From NCBI GenBank assembly GCA_001464995.1, contig LNEQ01000017.1, forward strand, positions 1 to 47,519: DNA of 47,519 nucleotides, in the 5' to 3' direction. A program made the position numbers and the translations under genes. This DNA is from Actinobacteria bacterium Ga0077541. Lineage in GTDB: Bacteria; Actinomycetota; Thermoleophilia; Miltoncostaeales; Miltoncostaeaceae. The first letter of the stretch is position 1. Each line of letters begins with the position of its first letter. This document shows positions 31,314 through 38,538 of this stretch, piece by piece. The notes under the pieces are model-generated. The model was not told where the DNA came from. It ran no database searches and saw nothing but the letters and a program-made list of their open reading frames with translations.

Positions 31314-32287
31314 CCGAGGCGATTCTCGTGAGCGGAATCCTCCTGATGCTGCCGATCGTCTGGGCATCGTTCGGCGAGGCGATCTGTGAGCAGGCGGGCG
31401 TACTCAACATCGGCGTCGAGGGGGTCATGCTCGCCGGGGCCTTCGGGAGCGCTGTCGTTCTTCGCGAATTCGGAGGCCCCTGGCTTGCACTCTGGGCATC
31501 GATTCCGCTCGGAGCGGCGGTCGGGTGCGTGCTGGGTTGGTTCTACGTGATCCGAGGGACCGACCAGATCGTCACAGGGATCCTCTTCAACTTCCTAATG
31601 CTCGGCCTCACGACCGTTCTCTACGAGAAGTATCTGACGGGCGTCGCCCAGAGCGCGGGCGTCTTCGACCCAGTGGCGATACCTCTCTTGTCGGACATCC
31701 CGCTCATCGGGCCGGCTCTCTTCGACCAGAACGTGATCGTTTATCTGGCCACCCTGGCCGCCCCTTTGCTGTTCCTTCTGATGCGCCGGACGTGGTTCGG
31801 CCTGCACGCGCGAGCCGTCGGAGAGCGCCCCGAAGCGGCCGACGTCTCGGGCGTGGGCGTGAGCGGAGTGCGTTTCGCCGCAGTGGTGTTCGCGTGCGTG
31901 TTGTCGTCGATCGGTGGCGCGACCCTGGTCGTGACGCAATCCGGCCAGTTCACGATCGGCATCACGAGCGGACAGGGCTTCATCGCTCTCGCCGTGGTGG
32001 TGCTTGCGCGCTGGAATCCCCTGCTGGTGCTGCCCGCAGCCGCGGTCTTCGGGATGACCCAGGCTTTCCAGTTCCAGGCACAGAGCGCCGGGTTCGCGTC
32101 ATCCGTGCCCTTCGAGGCGTGGGCTCTTCTCCCCTACGTCGCGACGATCGCCGTCGTCGTGGCCAGCAAGCGCGCGCAGTACCCCGCCGGATGCGGAATC
32201 CACTATCCCTCTCCGGCCGGGCACCGCGGGCTGACGCAACAACTTCTCGAGCCCCTGCGCCGGGTCGCCCCGGCACGGTTCTCGTGA
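31310..32287 (+). CDS. BMP-type ABC importer permease 2
   Basis: A 325-residue polytopic membrane protein, the second permease of the importer. It shows 'ASFGEAICEQAGVLNIGVEGVMLAGAF' near the N-terminus, 'GTDQIVTGILFNFLMLGLTTVLYEKY', coupling loop 'ARAVGERPEAADVSGVGVSGVRF' and 'TIGITSGQGFIALAVVVLARWNPL'. These motifs match the second (NupC/YufQ-like) permease of BMP transporters. The last about 35 residues are hydrophilic and proline-rich. ATGA overlap with permease 1; the substrate-binding lipoprotein gene follows 28 nt downstream. Confidence 0.92.
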   Translation: MTEAILVSGILLMLPIVWASFGEAICEQAGVLNIGVEGVMLAGAFGSAVVLREFGGPWLALWASIPLGAAVGCVLGWFYVIRGTDQIVTGILFNFLMLGLTTVLYEKYLTGVAQSAGVFDPVAIPLLSDIPLIGPALFDQNVIVYLATLAAPLLFLLMRRTWFGLHARAVGERPEAADVSGVGVSGVRFAAVVFACVLSSIGGATLVVTQSGQFTIGITSGQGFIALAVVVLARWNPLLVLPAAAVFGMTQAFQFQAQSAGFASSVPFEAWALLPYVATIAVVVASKRAQYPAGCGIHYPSPAGHRGLTQQLLEPLRRVAPARFS

Positions 32288-32315
32288 TCTCCCGACATCA
32301 ACGACTGGAGGCAGC

Positions 32316-33428
32316 ATGAGAGCACGCACATGGCGTCGAATCCCACCCGCTGCGCGGCGGCTGCTCGCCGCGGCGTCGGCAGTCGCCGCGATGGCCCTCC
32401 TTGCCGCGTGCGGCTCGGACGGCGACAGCGCAAGCGGGGGTACAGCCGCCGTCGAACCCGTCACCGTGGGCCTGGCCTCCGGCGGGAGCCGGCAGGACGG
32501 CTCCTGGACGCAAGCCTGGTACGAAGGCTCGCAGACGGCACAGGCGGAGCTCGGCGACACCGTCAAGGTGACCTTTGTCGACGAAACCAACTCGGTGGAC
32601 GCTTACGATAAGTCGGCTGCTTCGTTCCTCTCCGGCGGCGGCGACACATGGATCTTCGCCACGGCCGAGGTTCCGCAGCTCGTGGATAAGTTCGCCAAGC
32701 AGTTCCCGGACTCCATGGTCTGCGGCGTTGAGGCTCCGCGCGAGAGCTACGCGGCCAATATCTGCACCCTTCTGCCGAGGTTCGAGCAGGGCACCTTCCT
32801 CGCCGGCTTTCTCGCGGGGTCGATGTCCGAGACGGGCCACGTCGGAGTCGTCGGCGCTTTCGACTTCCCGATCCTGACCGCGGAGCTGGAGGGGTTCGTC
32901 CTCGGTGCCCGATACGCGAACCCCGACATCAAGATCTCGCGTACGTACATCCAGTCGTTCAGCGATCCGGCCAAGGGGCGCGCAGCAGCTCTTGCCCAGA
33001 TGTCTCAGGGAGCCGACATCCTCTTCTCGGGGGTTGACCAAGCAACCCAGGGGATCTATCAGGCTGCGCGCACCGCGCCCGGCACCTACGTGATCCCCCA
33101 GTACTTCGATAGTTGGGAACAAGCACCGGACGTGGTGCTCACGTCGGTCATCTACAATCTGCAGGGCGTCTCGCAGGAGATGATACGCCTCGCGGCGAGC
33201 GGGGAACTGGCGAATCAGCACTACGAGTTCGACCTGAAGAACGACGGTGTCGGGAAGCTCGCCCCGTTCCACGAGCTCGACAGCCAGGTCTCCGACGACG
33301 TCAAGAGCCGTCTGGCCGAGGTCGAGGCCCAAGTCATCTCCGGTGAGATCCTTGTGCCCGGTCCGGACGTGCTCGGCACAACAGGGGCCGGCTCCAAGCT
33401 CGATTTGGCCACCATCAAGGCGGAGTAA
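32316..33428 (+). CDS. BMP family substrate-binding lipoprotein
   Basis: A 370-residue periplasm-facing lipoprotein. A basic N-terminus and hydrophobic stretch lead to the lipobox L-A-A-C32. The mature part is a BMP/PnrA-like type I binding protein: 'TVGLASGGSRQDGSWTQAWYEG', 'AASFLSGGGDTWIFATAEVPQLV', 'FEQGTFLAGFLAGSMSETGHVGVVGAFDFPI', 'GARYANPDIKI' and 'GADILFSGVDQATQGIYQAA'. The family binds nucleosides, purines and related N-heterocycles, with an Asp/Asn-rich pocket and Phe stacking on the base. That agrees with uptake of a nitrogen heterocycle for the adjacent degradative enzymes. GGAGG ribosome binding site upstream of ATG 32316. It is the last gene of the island operon. Confidence 0.93.
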   Translation: MRARTWRRIPPAARRLLAAASAVAAMALLAACGSDGDSASGGTAAVEPVTVGLASGGSRQDGSWTQAWYEGSQTAQAELGDTVKVTFVDETNSVDAYDKSAASFLSGGGDTWIFATAEVPQLVDKFAKQFPDSMVCGVEAPRESYAANICTLLPRFEQGTFLAGFLAGSMSETGHVGVVGAFDFPILTAELEGFVLGARYANPDIKISRTYIQSFSDPAKGRAAALAQMSQGADILFSGVDQATQGIYQAARTAPGTYVIPQYFDSWEQAPDVVLTSVIYNLQGVSQEMIRLAASGELANQHYEFDLKNDGVGKLAPFHELDSQVSDDVKSRLAEVEAQVISGEILVPGPDVLGTTGAGSKLDLATIKAE

Positions 33429-33435
33429 CCCCTCC

Positions 33436-33500
33436 CCCACCCCGAGACCTGCCGCATCCCGCAGCCAACGACCGCGGAGCACTGTAGGTCTCGGGGTGGG
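33436..33500. terminator. Perfect 15-bp inverted repeat after the island operon
   Basis: CCCACCCCGAGACCT (33436-33450) and AGGTCTCGGGGTGGG (33486-33500) are exact reverse complements around a 35-nt loop. The pair lies between the end of the importer operon and the end of the convergent M23 gene, so a two-way transcription stop is the simplest reading. It also marks the right edge of the accessory island. Confidence 0.6.
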
Positions 33501-33512
33501 ATCGAGGAGAGC

Positions 33513-34865
33513 CTAGGTCGCGGGTGTCGCCAGCCCGTTCTCGGCCGGCGGGGCGGTGTCGAGCTCGGGCAGGCCGTCCACCAGCACGGCGCCGACGGCC
33601 GGGGCGGGCGAGGGAGAGGTCGCGGCCTGGACGAAGGCGCGCGGGATGTCGGTGCCCCGCTGCCAGGCGATCAGGTAGGGGTAGGGGTTGACGCTGTCCC
33701 CGCCGCCGGGGTGGACCTCGAAGTGCAGGTGCGGCGGCGTGGTGATCGCCTGACCGGTGTTGCCGAGGAAGCCGATCACCTGGCCGGCCGTGACGCGCGC
33801 GCCCTCGACCGCCGCCGGGGCGTAGGCCGACAGGTGGGCGTAGTAGAAGGCGTTGCCGGCATCGTCGGTGAGCCAGAGCCGGTTGCCGCCGAGGGTGTTG
33901 ACGCCGACCTTCGAGAGCGTGCCGTCGGCCACCGCCAGCAGCGGGGTGCCACGGGGCCCGAACACGTCGTTGCCCTGGTGCCAGCCGGTGCCCGCGCGGG
34001 GTGCGCCGTAGTCGTCGGTGAACGAGACCTCGCCGAGCACGGGGAAGACGTAGCCGGAGTCCGTCGGGACGCTCACGGCGGGCGCCGCGCGGCGCGGCAG
34101 GCCGAGCGGGGCGGGCGCGAGGAGGGGCGCGGGGGCCGTCGCGGGCGACGGATCCGGGTCCGGGGCGGGGCGGGCGGCCGGGCGCGCCGGCGTCGTGCGC
34201 GGTTCCCGCGGCTCCCGATCGGGCTCCGGTGCCGCCGGAGCGGCCCCCCTGCGCGTGGAGAGGTCGAGATGGCCGAGCACGAAGGGCTGGCCGATCACCG
34301 CCGCGGCCTGCGGATCGGTGACCTCGAGACGGACGCCGTTGGCGCGCACGCCCCCGGCGCCATCGGCGACCTGCTCGAGGAAGACGATGGTGCCGATCCC
34401 CGCCACGTCCACTCGCGTGCCGGGCCCGACGGAGACCGGCGCTCCGTCGACGACGACCCCGGAGGCCGAGCCCTCGGCCTCCGCGCTGCCGGCCGCCGAC
34501 GAGCTGCGGGCCGACAGCCGCAGCGAGGCGATGCTCACGCGCCCCTGCAGGAGGCTGACCCCCGAGATCTCCACGGTGCCCTCGGCGAGGCCGTCGGCGC
34601 CCCGCGTGACGGCGCTCACGCTCACGCGCACGCTGCCGACCGTGCCACCGCCGGCCGGCCGCAGACCGGACAGGGAGACCGAGCGCTCGGCCGGCCCGGT
34701 GCCCGCCGCCGAGACCGCCCCCTGCGTTCCGGCGGGCAGCAGGGCGGCGTAGCCGGCGGCGCGGGAGGTCGGGGGCTCGGGACCCTGCGCGAACGCGGCG
34801 GGAACGGACAGGATGACGACCGCGACGAGCGCGGCGAGCGTCCGGGGGAACCTCACGGGCCTCAT
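33513..34865 (-). CDS. Secreted M23 family peptidase (LytM-like)
   Basis: A 450-residue secreted protein. It starts MRPVRFPRTLAALVAVVILSVPAAFA, a clear Sec signal peptide. Residues about 30-230 are a low-complexity, strand-rich region of unknown fold, followed by a Pro/Ala linker (about 230-280). A C-terminal M23 domain has the zinc motifs HQGND and HLHFEVH with 'GNRLWLTDDAGNAFYYAHLSAY' between. It would cut peptidoglycan cross-bridges. The start chosen is the second of two adjacent ATGs (34865), which has the better AGGGG spacing. It is divergent from the NlpC/P60 gene and belongs to a block of cell-wall hydrolases. Confidence 0.88.
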   Translation of the reverse strand: MRPVRFPRTLAALVAVVILSVPAAFAQGPEPPTSRAAGYAALLPAGTQGAVSAAGTGPAERSVSLSGLRPAGGGTVGSVRVSVSAVTRGADGLAEGTVEISGVSLLQGRVSIASLRLSARSSSAAGSAEAEGSASGVVVDGAPVSVGPGTRVDVAGIGTIVFLEQVADGAGGVRANGVRLEVTDPQAAAVIGQPFVLGHLDLSTRRGAAPAAPEPDREPREPRTTPARPAARPAPDPDPSPATAPAPLLAPAPLGLPRRAAPAVSVPTDSGYVFPVLGEVSFTDDYGAPRAGTGWHQGNDVFGPRGTPLLAVADGTLSKVGVNTLGGNRLWLTDDAGNAFYYAHLSAYAPAAVEGARVTAGQVIGFLGNTGQAITTPPHLHFEVHPGGGDSVNPYPYLIAWQRGTDIPRAFVQAATSPSPAPAVGAVLVDGLPELDTAPPAENGLATPAT

Positions 34866-34940
34866 CATTCCCCTACGGGGCCCCGGCAGCAAACCGCGGC
34901 GGCGATACATCACGGAACCCGCAAGGAGCGGACCCTGCGC

Positions 34941-34970
34941 TTGTGCCTTCGCGAGTAGGGGTGGTACCGT
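34941..34970 (+). promoter_or_regulatory. Promoter of the NlpC/P60 gene (TTGTGC - 18 nt - TACCGT)
   Basis: A -35-like TTGTGC (34941-34946) and -10 TACCGT (34965-34970) are separated by 18 nt. Transcription would start near 34977. This excludes the GTG at 34969 as start of the following gene and points to the CTG at 35035. Confidence 0.5.
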
Positions 34971-35034
34971 GCCGCATCGGCTGGGGCCCATCTGCGGCCT
35001 CCCGTGCCCCGTAAACGCGCAGGAGACTCGCTTT

Positions 35035-36159
35035 CTGAGACGCCCGCGTCACCTCGTCGCCACCGGCCTCGCCTCGATCATGCTCGGCGCGCTCCTCGCG
35101 TTCGGCGCATCGGTCGCGACGACCGAACCGGCGGCGATCGAGGCGAAGCGCGCCGAGCTGTCCGCGATCCAGGCGGACCTCCACGCGATCAACACCCAGG
35201 TGGAGATCGCCGCCGAGGCCTACAACGGCGCGCGGTACGAGCTGAGCCAGGTGACCGGCCGGATCGAGGAGAACGCGGCCGCCACGAAGCGGACCGAGCG
35301 CGATCTGACGGCGTCCCGTGAGGTCCTGGCGGATCGCCTCCGCGGCCTCTACGCCACGCCCGACCCGAGCCTCGCCGAGGTCCTGATCGCCAGCGGCAGC
35401 ATCACGGCGGCCGCCGACCAGATGGAGCTGCTCGACCGCGTCGGCGCCCAGGATGCGAACGTGGTGAACGGCCTGCGGTCGCACAAGGCCAAGCTCGCCG
35501 AGCTGCGGGCCCAGCTGATCGAGGACCGCAGGACCGCCGCCGAGGCCGTCTCCGCCAAGTCGCGCGAGAAGGAGAAGGTCGAGGCCCTGCTGGACCAGCG
35601 CCAGGCCGTGCTCGACAACGTCAGCGGCGAGCTCAGGTCGATGCTGCGCGCCGAGGAGGCCCGCAAGGAGCGCGAGGCCGCCGCAGCCGCGGCCCTCGCC
35701 CGTCAGCGCCAGGCCGCGGCGGCCGCCCCGACCACCGCGCCGGCCACGTCGTCCAGCCCGGCCGCCGCGTCGCCCTCCGCCTCGGCGGCGCCCTCCGCTC
35801 CGCTTCCGAGCGGCAGCGGGAACGCGGCCGCCGCGAGCATCGCGATGCAGTACCTCGGCGTGCCCTATGTCTGGGGCGGGGCGAGCCCCTCCGGTTTCGA
35901 CTGCAGCGGCCTCGCCTCCTACGCCTACGCCCAGATCGGCAAGAGCGTGCCCCACTACACGGTCGCCATCTGGAACGCGTTCCCCAAGGTGTCGTCCGAC
36001 CAGCTCCAGCCCGGCGACCTCGTGTTCTGGCGCGGCCTCGGCCACATGGGCATCTACATCGGGGGCGGCCAGTACGTGCACGCGCCGCAGACCGGTGATG
36101 TCGTGAAGGTCACCAGCATGAGCGCGCGCAGCGACTACGTGGGGGCCGTCCGGCCGTAG
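35035..36159 (+). CDS. Secreted coiled-coil NlpC/P60 peptidoglycan hydrolase (RipA-like)
   Basis: A 374-residue secreted endopeptidase. From a CTG at 35035 (AGGAGA 8 nt upstream) it reads RRPRHLVATG followed by a hydrophobic signal segment (LASIMLGALLAFGASVA). A long coiled coil follows (about 35-225, 'KRAELSAIQADLHAIN', 'RIEENAAATKRTERDL'), then an Ala/Ser/Pro linker and a C-terminal NlpC/P60 domain with C290 in GFDCSGLASYAY and H337 in GHMGIYIG. It probably cleaves the D-Glu-mesoDAP bond, and the coiled coil may be autoinhibitory or bind a partner as in RipA/RipC. The alternative GTG at 34969 would add 22 residues and lie inside the -10 box. Confidence 0.85.
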   Translation: MRRPRHLVATGLASIMLGALLAFGASVATTEPAAIEAKRAELSAIQADLHAINTQVEIAAEAYNGARYELSQVTGRIEENAAATKRTERDLTASREVLADRLRGLYATPDPSLAEVLIASGSITAAADQMELLDRVGAQDANVVNGLRSHKAKLAELRAQLIEDRRTAAEAVSAKSREKEKVEALLDQRQAVLDNVSGELRSMLRAEEARKEREAAAAAALARQRQAAAAAPTTAPATSSSPAAASPSASAAPSAPLPSGSGNAAAASIAMQYLGVPYVWGGASPSGFDCSGLASYAYAQIGKSVPHYTVAIWNAFPKVSSDQLQPGDLVFWRGLGHMGIYIGGGQYVHAPQTGDVVKVTSMSARSDYVGAVRP

Positions 36160-36234
36160 TGAGCCCGAGCCGCCTCCTCAAGGGCGACTCGCGCGGGGCC
36201 GACATAGGAGGTGATGGACTCCCTCCTGCCTGCC

Positions 36235-37614
36235 ATGCCCTCGCGGCGTGCCCTGACATGGGCCGTCGCGATCGCCATGCTCTGCCCCGCCGCCCTCGCG
36301 GTGCCCACCGCGGGCGCCGCCACGGCCGCCGAGCTGGCCCAGGCGCGCGAGCGGATCGACCGCACGTCGGCCGAGCTCGCCCAGGCGCGCACCCGCGCCG
36401 ACGGCCTCGGCGGCCCCGAGCGCAGGGCGCTGGAGCGGATCGAGCGGCGCCTGCAGGCGCAGAAGGAGGCGCTGATCGCCCTCGAGTCGGGCCTCGCCGC
36501 CCGCCACGCCGAGGAGGGTCCCACCGCGGAGGCCGCTGCGGAGGCCGAGGCGTCGCCCGCGCCGCCCCCCGGCGGTGACGCCGACGGGGCCCTGGTGGTG
36601 CTGCCCGAGCGCCCGGCGCCCGCCGCGGACGCGGTGGCGCTCCCCGTGCCCGGTCAGCGCGCCCAGGAGATCATCCCTGCGGTCACCGGGAGCGACGCCG
36701 AGCTGACGCGCGGCATCGACGGGTACCTGGCCTCCAAGGCGAGCCCCCTCACGGGCCTCGGGGCGGTGTTCGTGACCGAGTCCCGGGCCGTCGGCCTCGA
36801 TCCGCGCTTCCTCGTCGCCATCAGCGGCGCCGAGACGAGCTTCGGCACGTACGGCCCCTCCCAGGCCATCCACAACCCGTTCGGGATGGGTCCGCACATC
36901 GTCTACTCATCCTGGTCCGAGTCGATCGGCGCCGCCGCGCGCAACCTCGGCGGCTCCCTCTACCTCGGCGACGGACGGGTCACCATCGGCGCGATCCAGC
37001 AGCGCTGGGCCCCCAACGGCGCCTCGAACGACCCGACCGACCTGAACAGCAACTGGGCGCGGAACGTCAGCACCTACTACACCGAGCTCGGGGGCGACCC
37101 CCTCGGAGCGGTGTTCACGCGTGGCCCCGCCGTGGTGGCCGCCATCGCGGCGACCGGCGTCGCCCAGCAGGCCGCCGTGGTGCCGAACCCCTACGGAGCA
37201 CCCGTCGTGGCCCCCGTCGCGGCGGCCCCGGTGATCGGCAGTTCGGGCCTCGGGCCCGACGCCGCCCAGGAGGCGCTGTCGGTGCTCGGCGCCGGCTGGG
37301 CCGAGGGCGGGGACGCGCGCGCCACCGGCTTCGACGACGCCGGCCTGGTGCGCTGGGCCTATGCACGGCACGAGATCGACCTGCCCGACGGTCGCGCGGC
37401 CATGGCGAAGGCCGGCACGGCCACCGCGCCCGAGGATCTCGACGCCGGCGACGCGATCTTCTTCTCCGACGAGTCGGGGCGGATCGTGCACGTCGGCCTC
37501 TACGTCGGAGCCGGTCAGTTCGTGCACGCCCCGGGCGAGGGATCCGTCGTCCGGCTCTCGTCCCTCTACGACCCGGAGCACGCCACGGCGTACGCGGGCG
37601 CACGGCGGTACTGA
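36235..37614 (+). CDS. Secreted glucosaminidase-like protein with degenerate NlpC/P60 domain
   Basis: A 459-residue secreted protein: signal peptide (MPSRRALTWAVAIAMLCPAALAV), a coiled coil (about 35-85), an acidic/Pro linker, and a lysozyme-like glucosaminidase domain (about 165-290, 'LVAISGAETSFGTYGPSQAIHNPFG' with the likely catalytic Glu, then 'WARNVSTYYTELGG'). The C-terminal domain (about 340-455) has the NlpC/P60 pattern 'GFDDAGLVRWAYA ... IVHVGLYVGAGQFVHAP', but the catalytic Cys is replaced by D368 (C-S-G is D-A-G) while H419 stays. That domain is probably a binding module. Start unclear: a strong AGGAGGTGA lies 20 nt before ATG 36235 and overlaps an earlier ATG at 36214; a CTG at 36226 is also possible. 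Confidence 0.8.
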   Translation: MPSRRALTWAVAIAMLCPAALAVPTAGAATAAELAQARERIDRTSAELAQARTRADGLGGPERRALERIERRLQAQKEALIALESGLAARHAEEGPTAEAAAEAEASPAPPPGGDADGALVVLPERPAPAADAVALPVPGQRAQEIIPAVTGSDAELTRGIDGYLASKASPLTGLGAVFVTESRAVGLDPRFLVAISGAETSFGTYGPSQAIHNPFGMGPHIVYSSWSESIGAAARNLGGSLYLGDGRVTIGAIQQRWAPNGASNDPTDLNSNWARNVSTYYTELGGDPLGAVFTRGPAVVAAIAATGVAQQAAVVPNPYGAPVVAPVAAAPVIGSSGLGPDAAQEALSVLGAGWAEGGDARATGFDDAGLVRWAYARHEIDLPDGRAAMAKAGTATAPEDLDAGDAIFFSDESGRIVHVGLYVGAGQFVHAPGEGSVVRLSSLYDPEHATAYAGARRY

Positions 37615-37627
37615 CCCCCGACTGACC

Positions 37628-37679
37628 AGTGTCCTGATTCAGAAGTCCAGCGGCACGCCGACTTCTGAATCAGGACACT
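37628..37679. repeat. Palindromic element, copy C (short form)
   Basis: AGTGTCCTGATTCAGAAGT (37628-37646) and ACTTCTGAATCAGGACACT (37661-37679) are a perfect 19-bp inverted repeat with a 14-nt loop, directly after the preceding gene. It has the terminal arm of copies B and D without their interior, so it looks like an internal-deletion form. The right edge is CTAG (37678-37681). It can also act as a transcription stop. Confidence 0.75.
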
Positions 37680-37690
37680 AGTCTGGGGCG

Positions 37691-38353
37691 GTGCGCCTCC
37701 CGACGACGATCCTCGTGAGCGCCCTGGCGCTCCTGCTGCTCCCCGGCGCCGGAGCCGCGGCGCCGGCGCCGGAGCCGCCGCCCTTCACGGCGACGGTGCG
37801 GCCCCTGAGCGCCGCCGAGCGCGCCGCCATGACACCGAGCGTGTGGAGGCGGGGGTGCCCGGTGGCCCTCTCGCGCCTGCGCCACGTCAGCGTCTCGCAC
37901 ATCGGGTTCGGCGGGCGCGCGCGCCGCGGGGTCCTGGTGGTGAACGCGTCCGTCGCCGGCGAGGTCGTCGGCGTGTTCCGCGACCTCTACCGGGCGCGCT
38001 TCCCGATCCGCAAGATGCGGCCGATCGAGGTCTACGACGGCGACGACTTCGCGAGCATCGAGGCCGACAACACGTCGGCCTTCAACTGCCGTGCCGCGAC
38101 CGGCTCGAGCAGATGGTCGCAGCACGCCTACGGGCTGGCGATCGACGTCAACCCGATCGAGAACCCGTACGTCTCCGGGGGCCGCACGTCGCACCCGGCG
38201 AGCGTCCCCTACCTCGACCGCCGCCGGGTGCGCAAGGGGATGGCCGTGGACGGGGGCGTGCTGGTGCGGGCCTTCGAATCGCGCGGCTGGGAGTGGGGCG
38301 GCCGCTGGAGCGGGACGCTCGACTACCAGCACTTCTCCGCCTCGGGGGGCTAG
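37691..38353 (+). CDS. Secreted M15 family peptidase (carboxypeptidase-like)
   Basis: A 220-residue secreted protein. It has a signal peptide (MRLPTTILVSALALLLLPGAGA) and one M15 (VanY/L-alanyl-D-glutamate-peptidase-like) domain. The zinc motif 'SQHAYGLAIDVNP' gives His and Asp, and the third ligand is the His in 'LDYQHFS'; 'DNTSAFNCRAATGSSRWSQHAYG' is typical of the M15C type. It trims peptidoglycan stem peptides. It starts at GTG 37691, 9 nt after copy C. Its TAG stop lies in the CTAG that forms the left edge of copy D, so the C-terminus (SASGG) may have been set by that insertion. Confidence 0.87.
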   Translation: MRLPTTILVSALALLLLPGAGAAAPAPEPPPFTATVRPLSAAERAAMTPSVWRRGCPVALSRLRHVSVSHIGFGGRARRGVLVVNASVAGEVVGVFRDLYRARFPIRKMRPIEVYDGDDFASIEADNTSAFNCRAATGSSRWSQHAYGLAIDVNPIENPYVSGGRTSHPASVPYLDRRRVRKGMAVDGGVLVRAFESRGWEWGGRWSGTLDYQHFSASGG

Positions 38354-38538
38354 TGCTCCGTCCTGAAAGTGCTGTCGCACTCCGGCATCCTTTGTCGGCC
38401 CCCGGCCGACCGGGGAATCAACGCGGATCCGGCGTCATCACTCGACCCCATAGCCTCAGCTATGGGGATCTCGCTCTTCCCTGGCCCGCGGGATTTTCGG
38501 GGCCGGAAGCACGACGGACTTTCAGGACGGAGCACTAG
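38350..38538. repeat. Palindromic element, copy D (MITE-like, best preserved)
   Basis: A 189-bp element with perfect 21-bp terminal inverted repeats (38350-38370 and 38518-38538; arm core GTGCTCCGTCCTGAAAGT). The central perfect stem is CCCCATAGC-CTCA-GCTATGGGG (38446-38467), and the interior block 'GTCGGCCCCCGGCCGACCGGGG' type is shared with A and B. Both ends are CTAG, as expected for an insertion into CTAG with TA duplication (the IS630/Tc1 habit). Its left CTAG provides the stop of the M15 gene and its right end the GTG of the RNB gene. Confidence 0.82.

Noticed and set aside
33436-33500. The 15-bp inverted repeat as a fifth copy of the CTAG elements
   Set aside because: It shares no sequence with their arms and has no CTAG or TA edges.
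34969-35034. GTG at 34969 as start of the NlpC/P60 gene
   Set aside because: It falls inside the TACCGT -10 box and would add a 22-residue, non-signal-like front. The CTG at 35035 has a good ribosome binding site and an immediate signal peptide.
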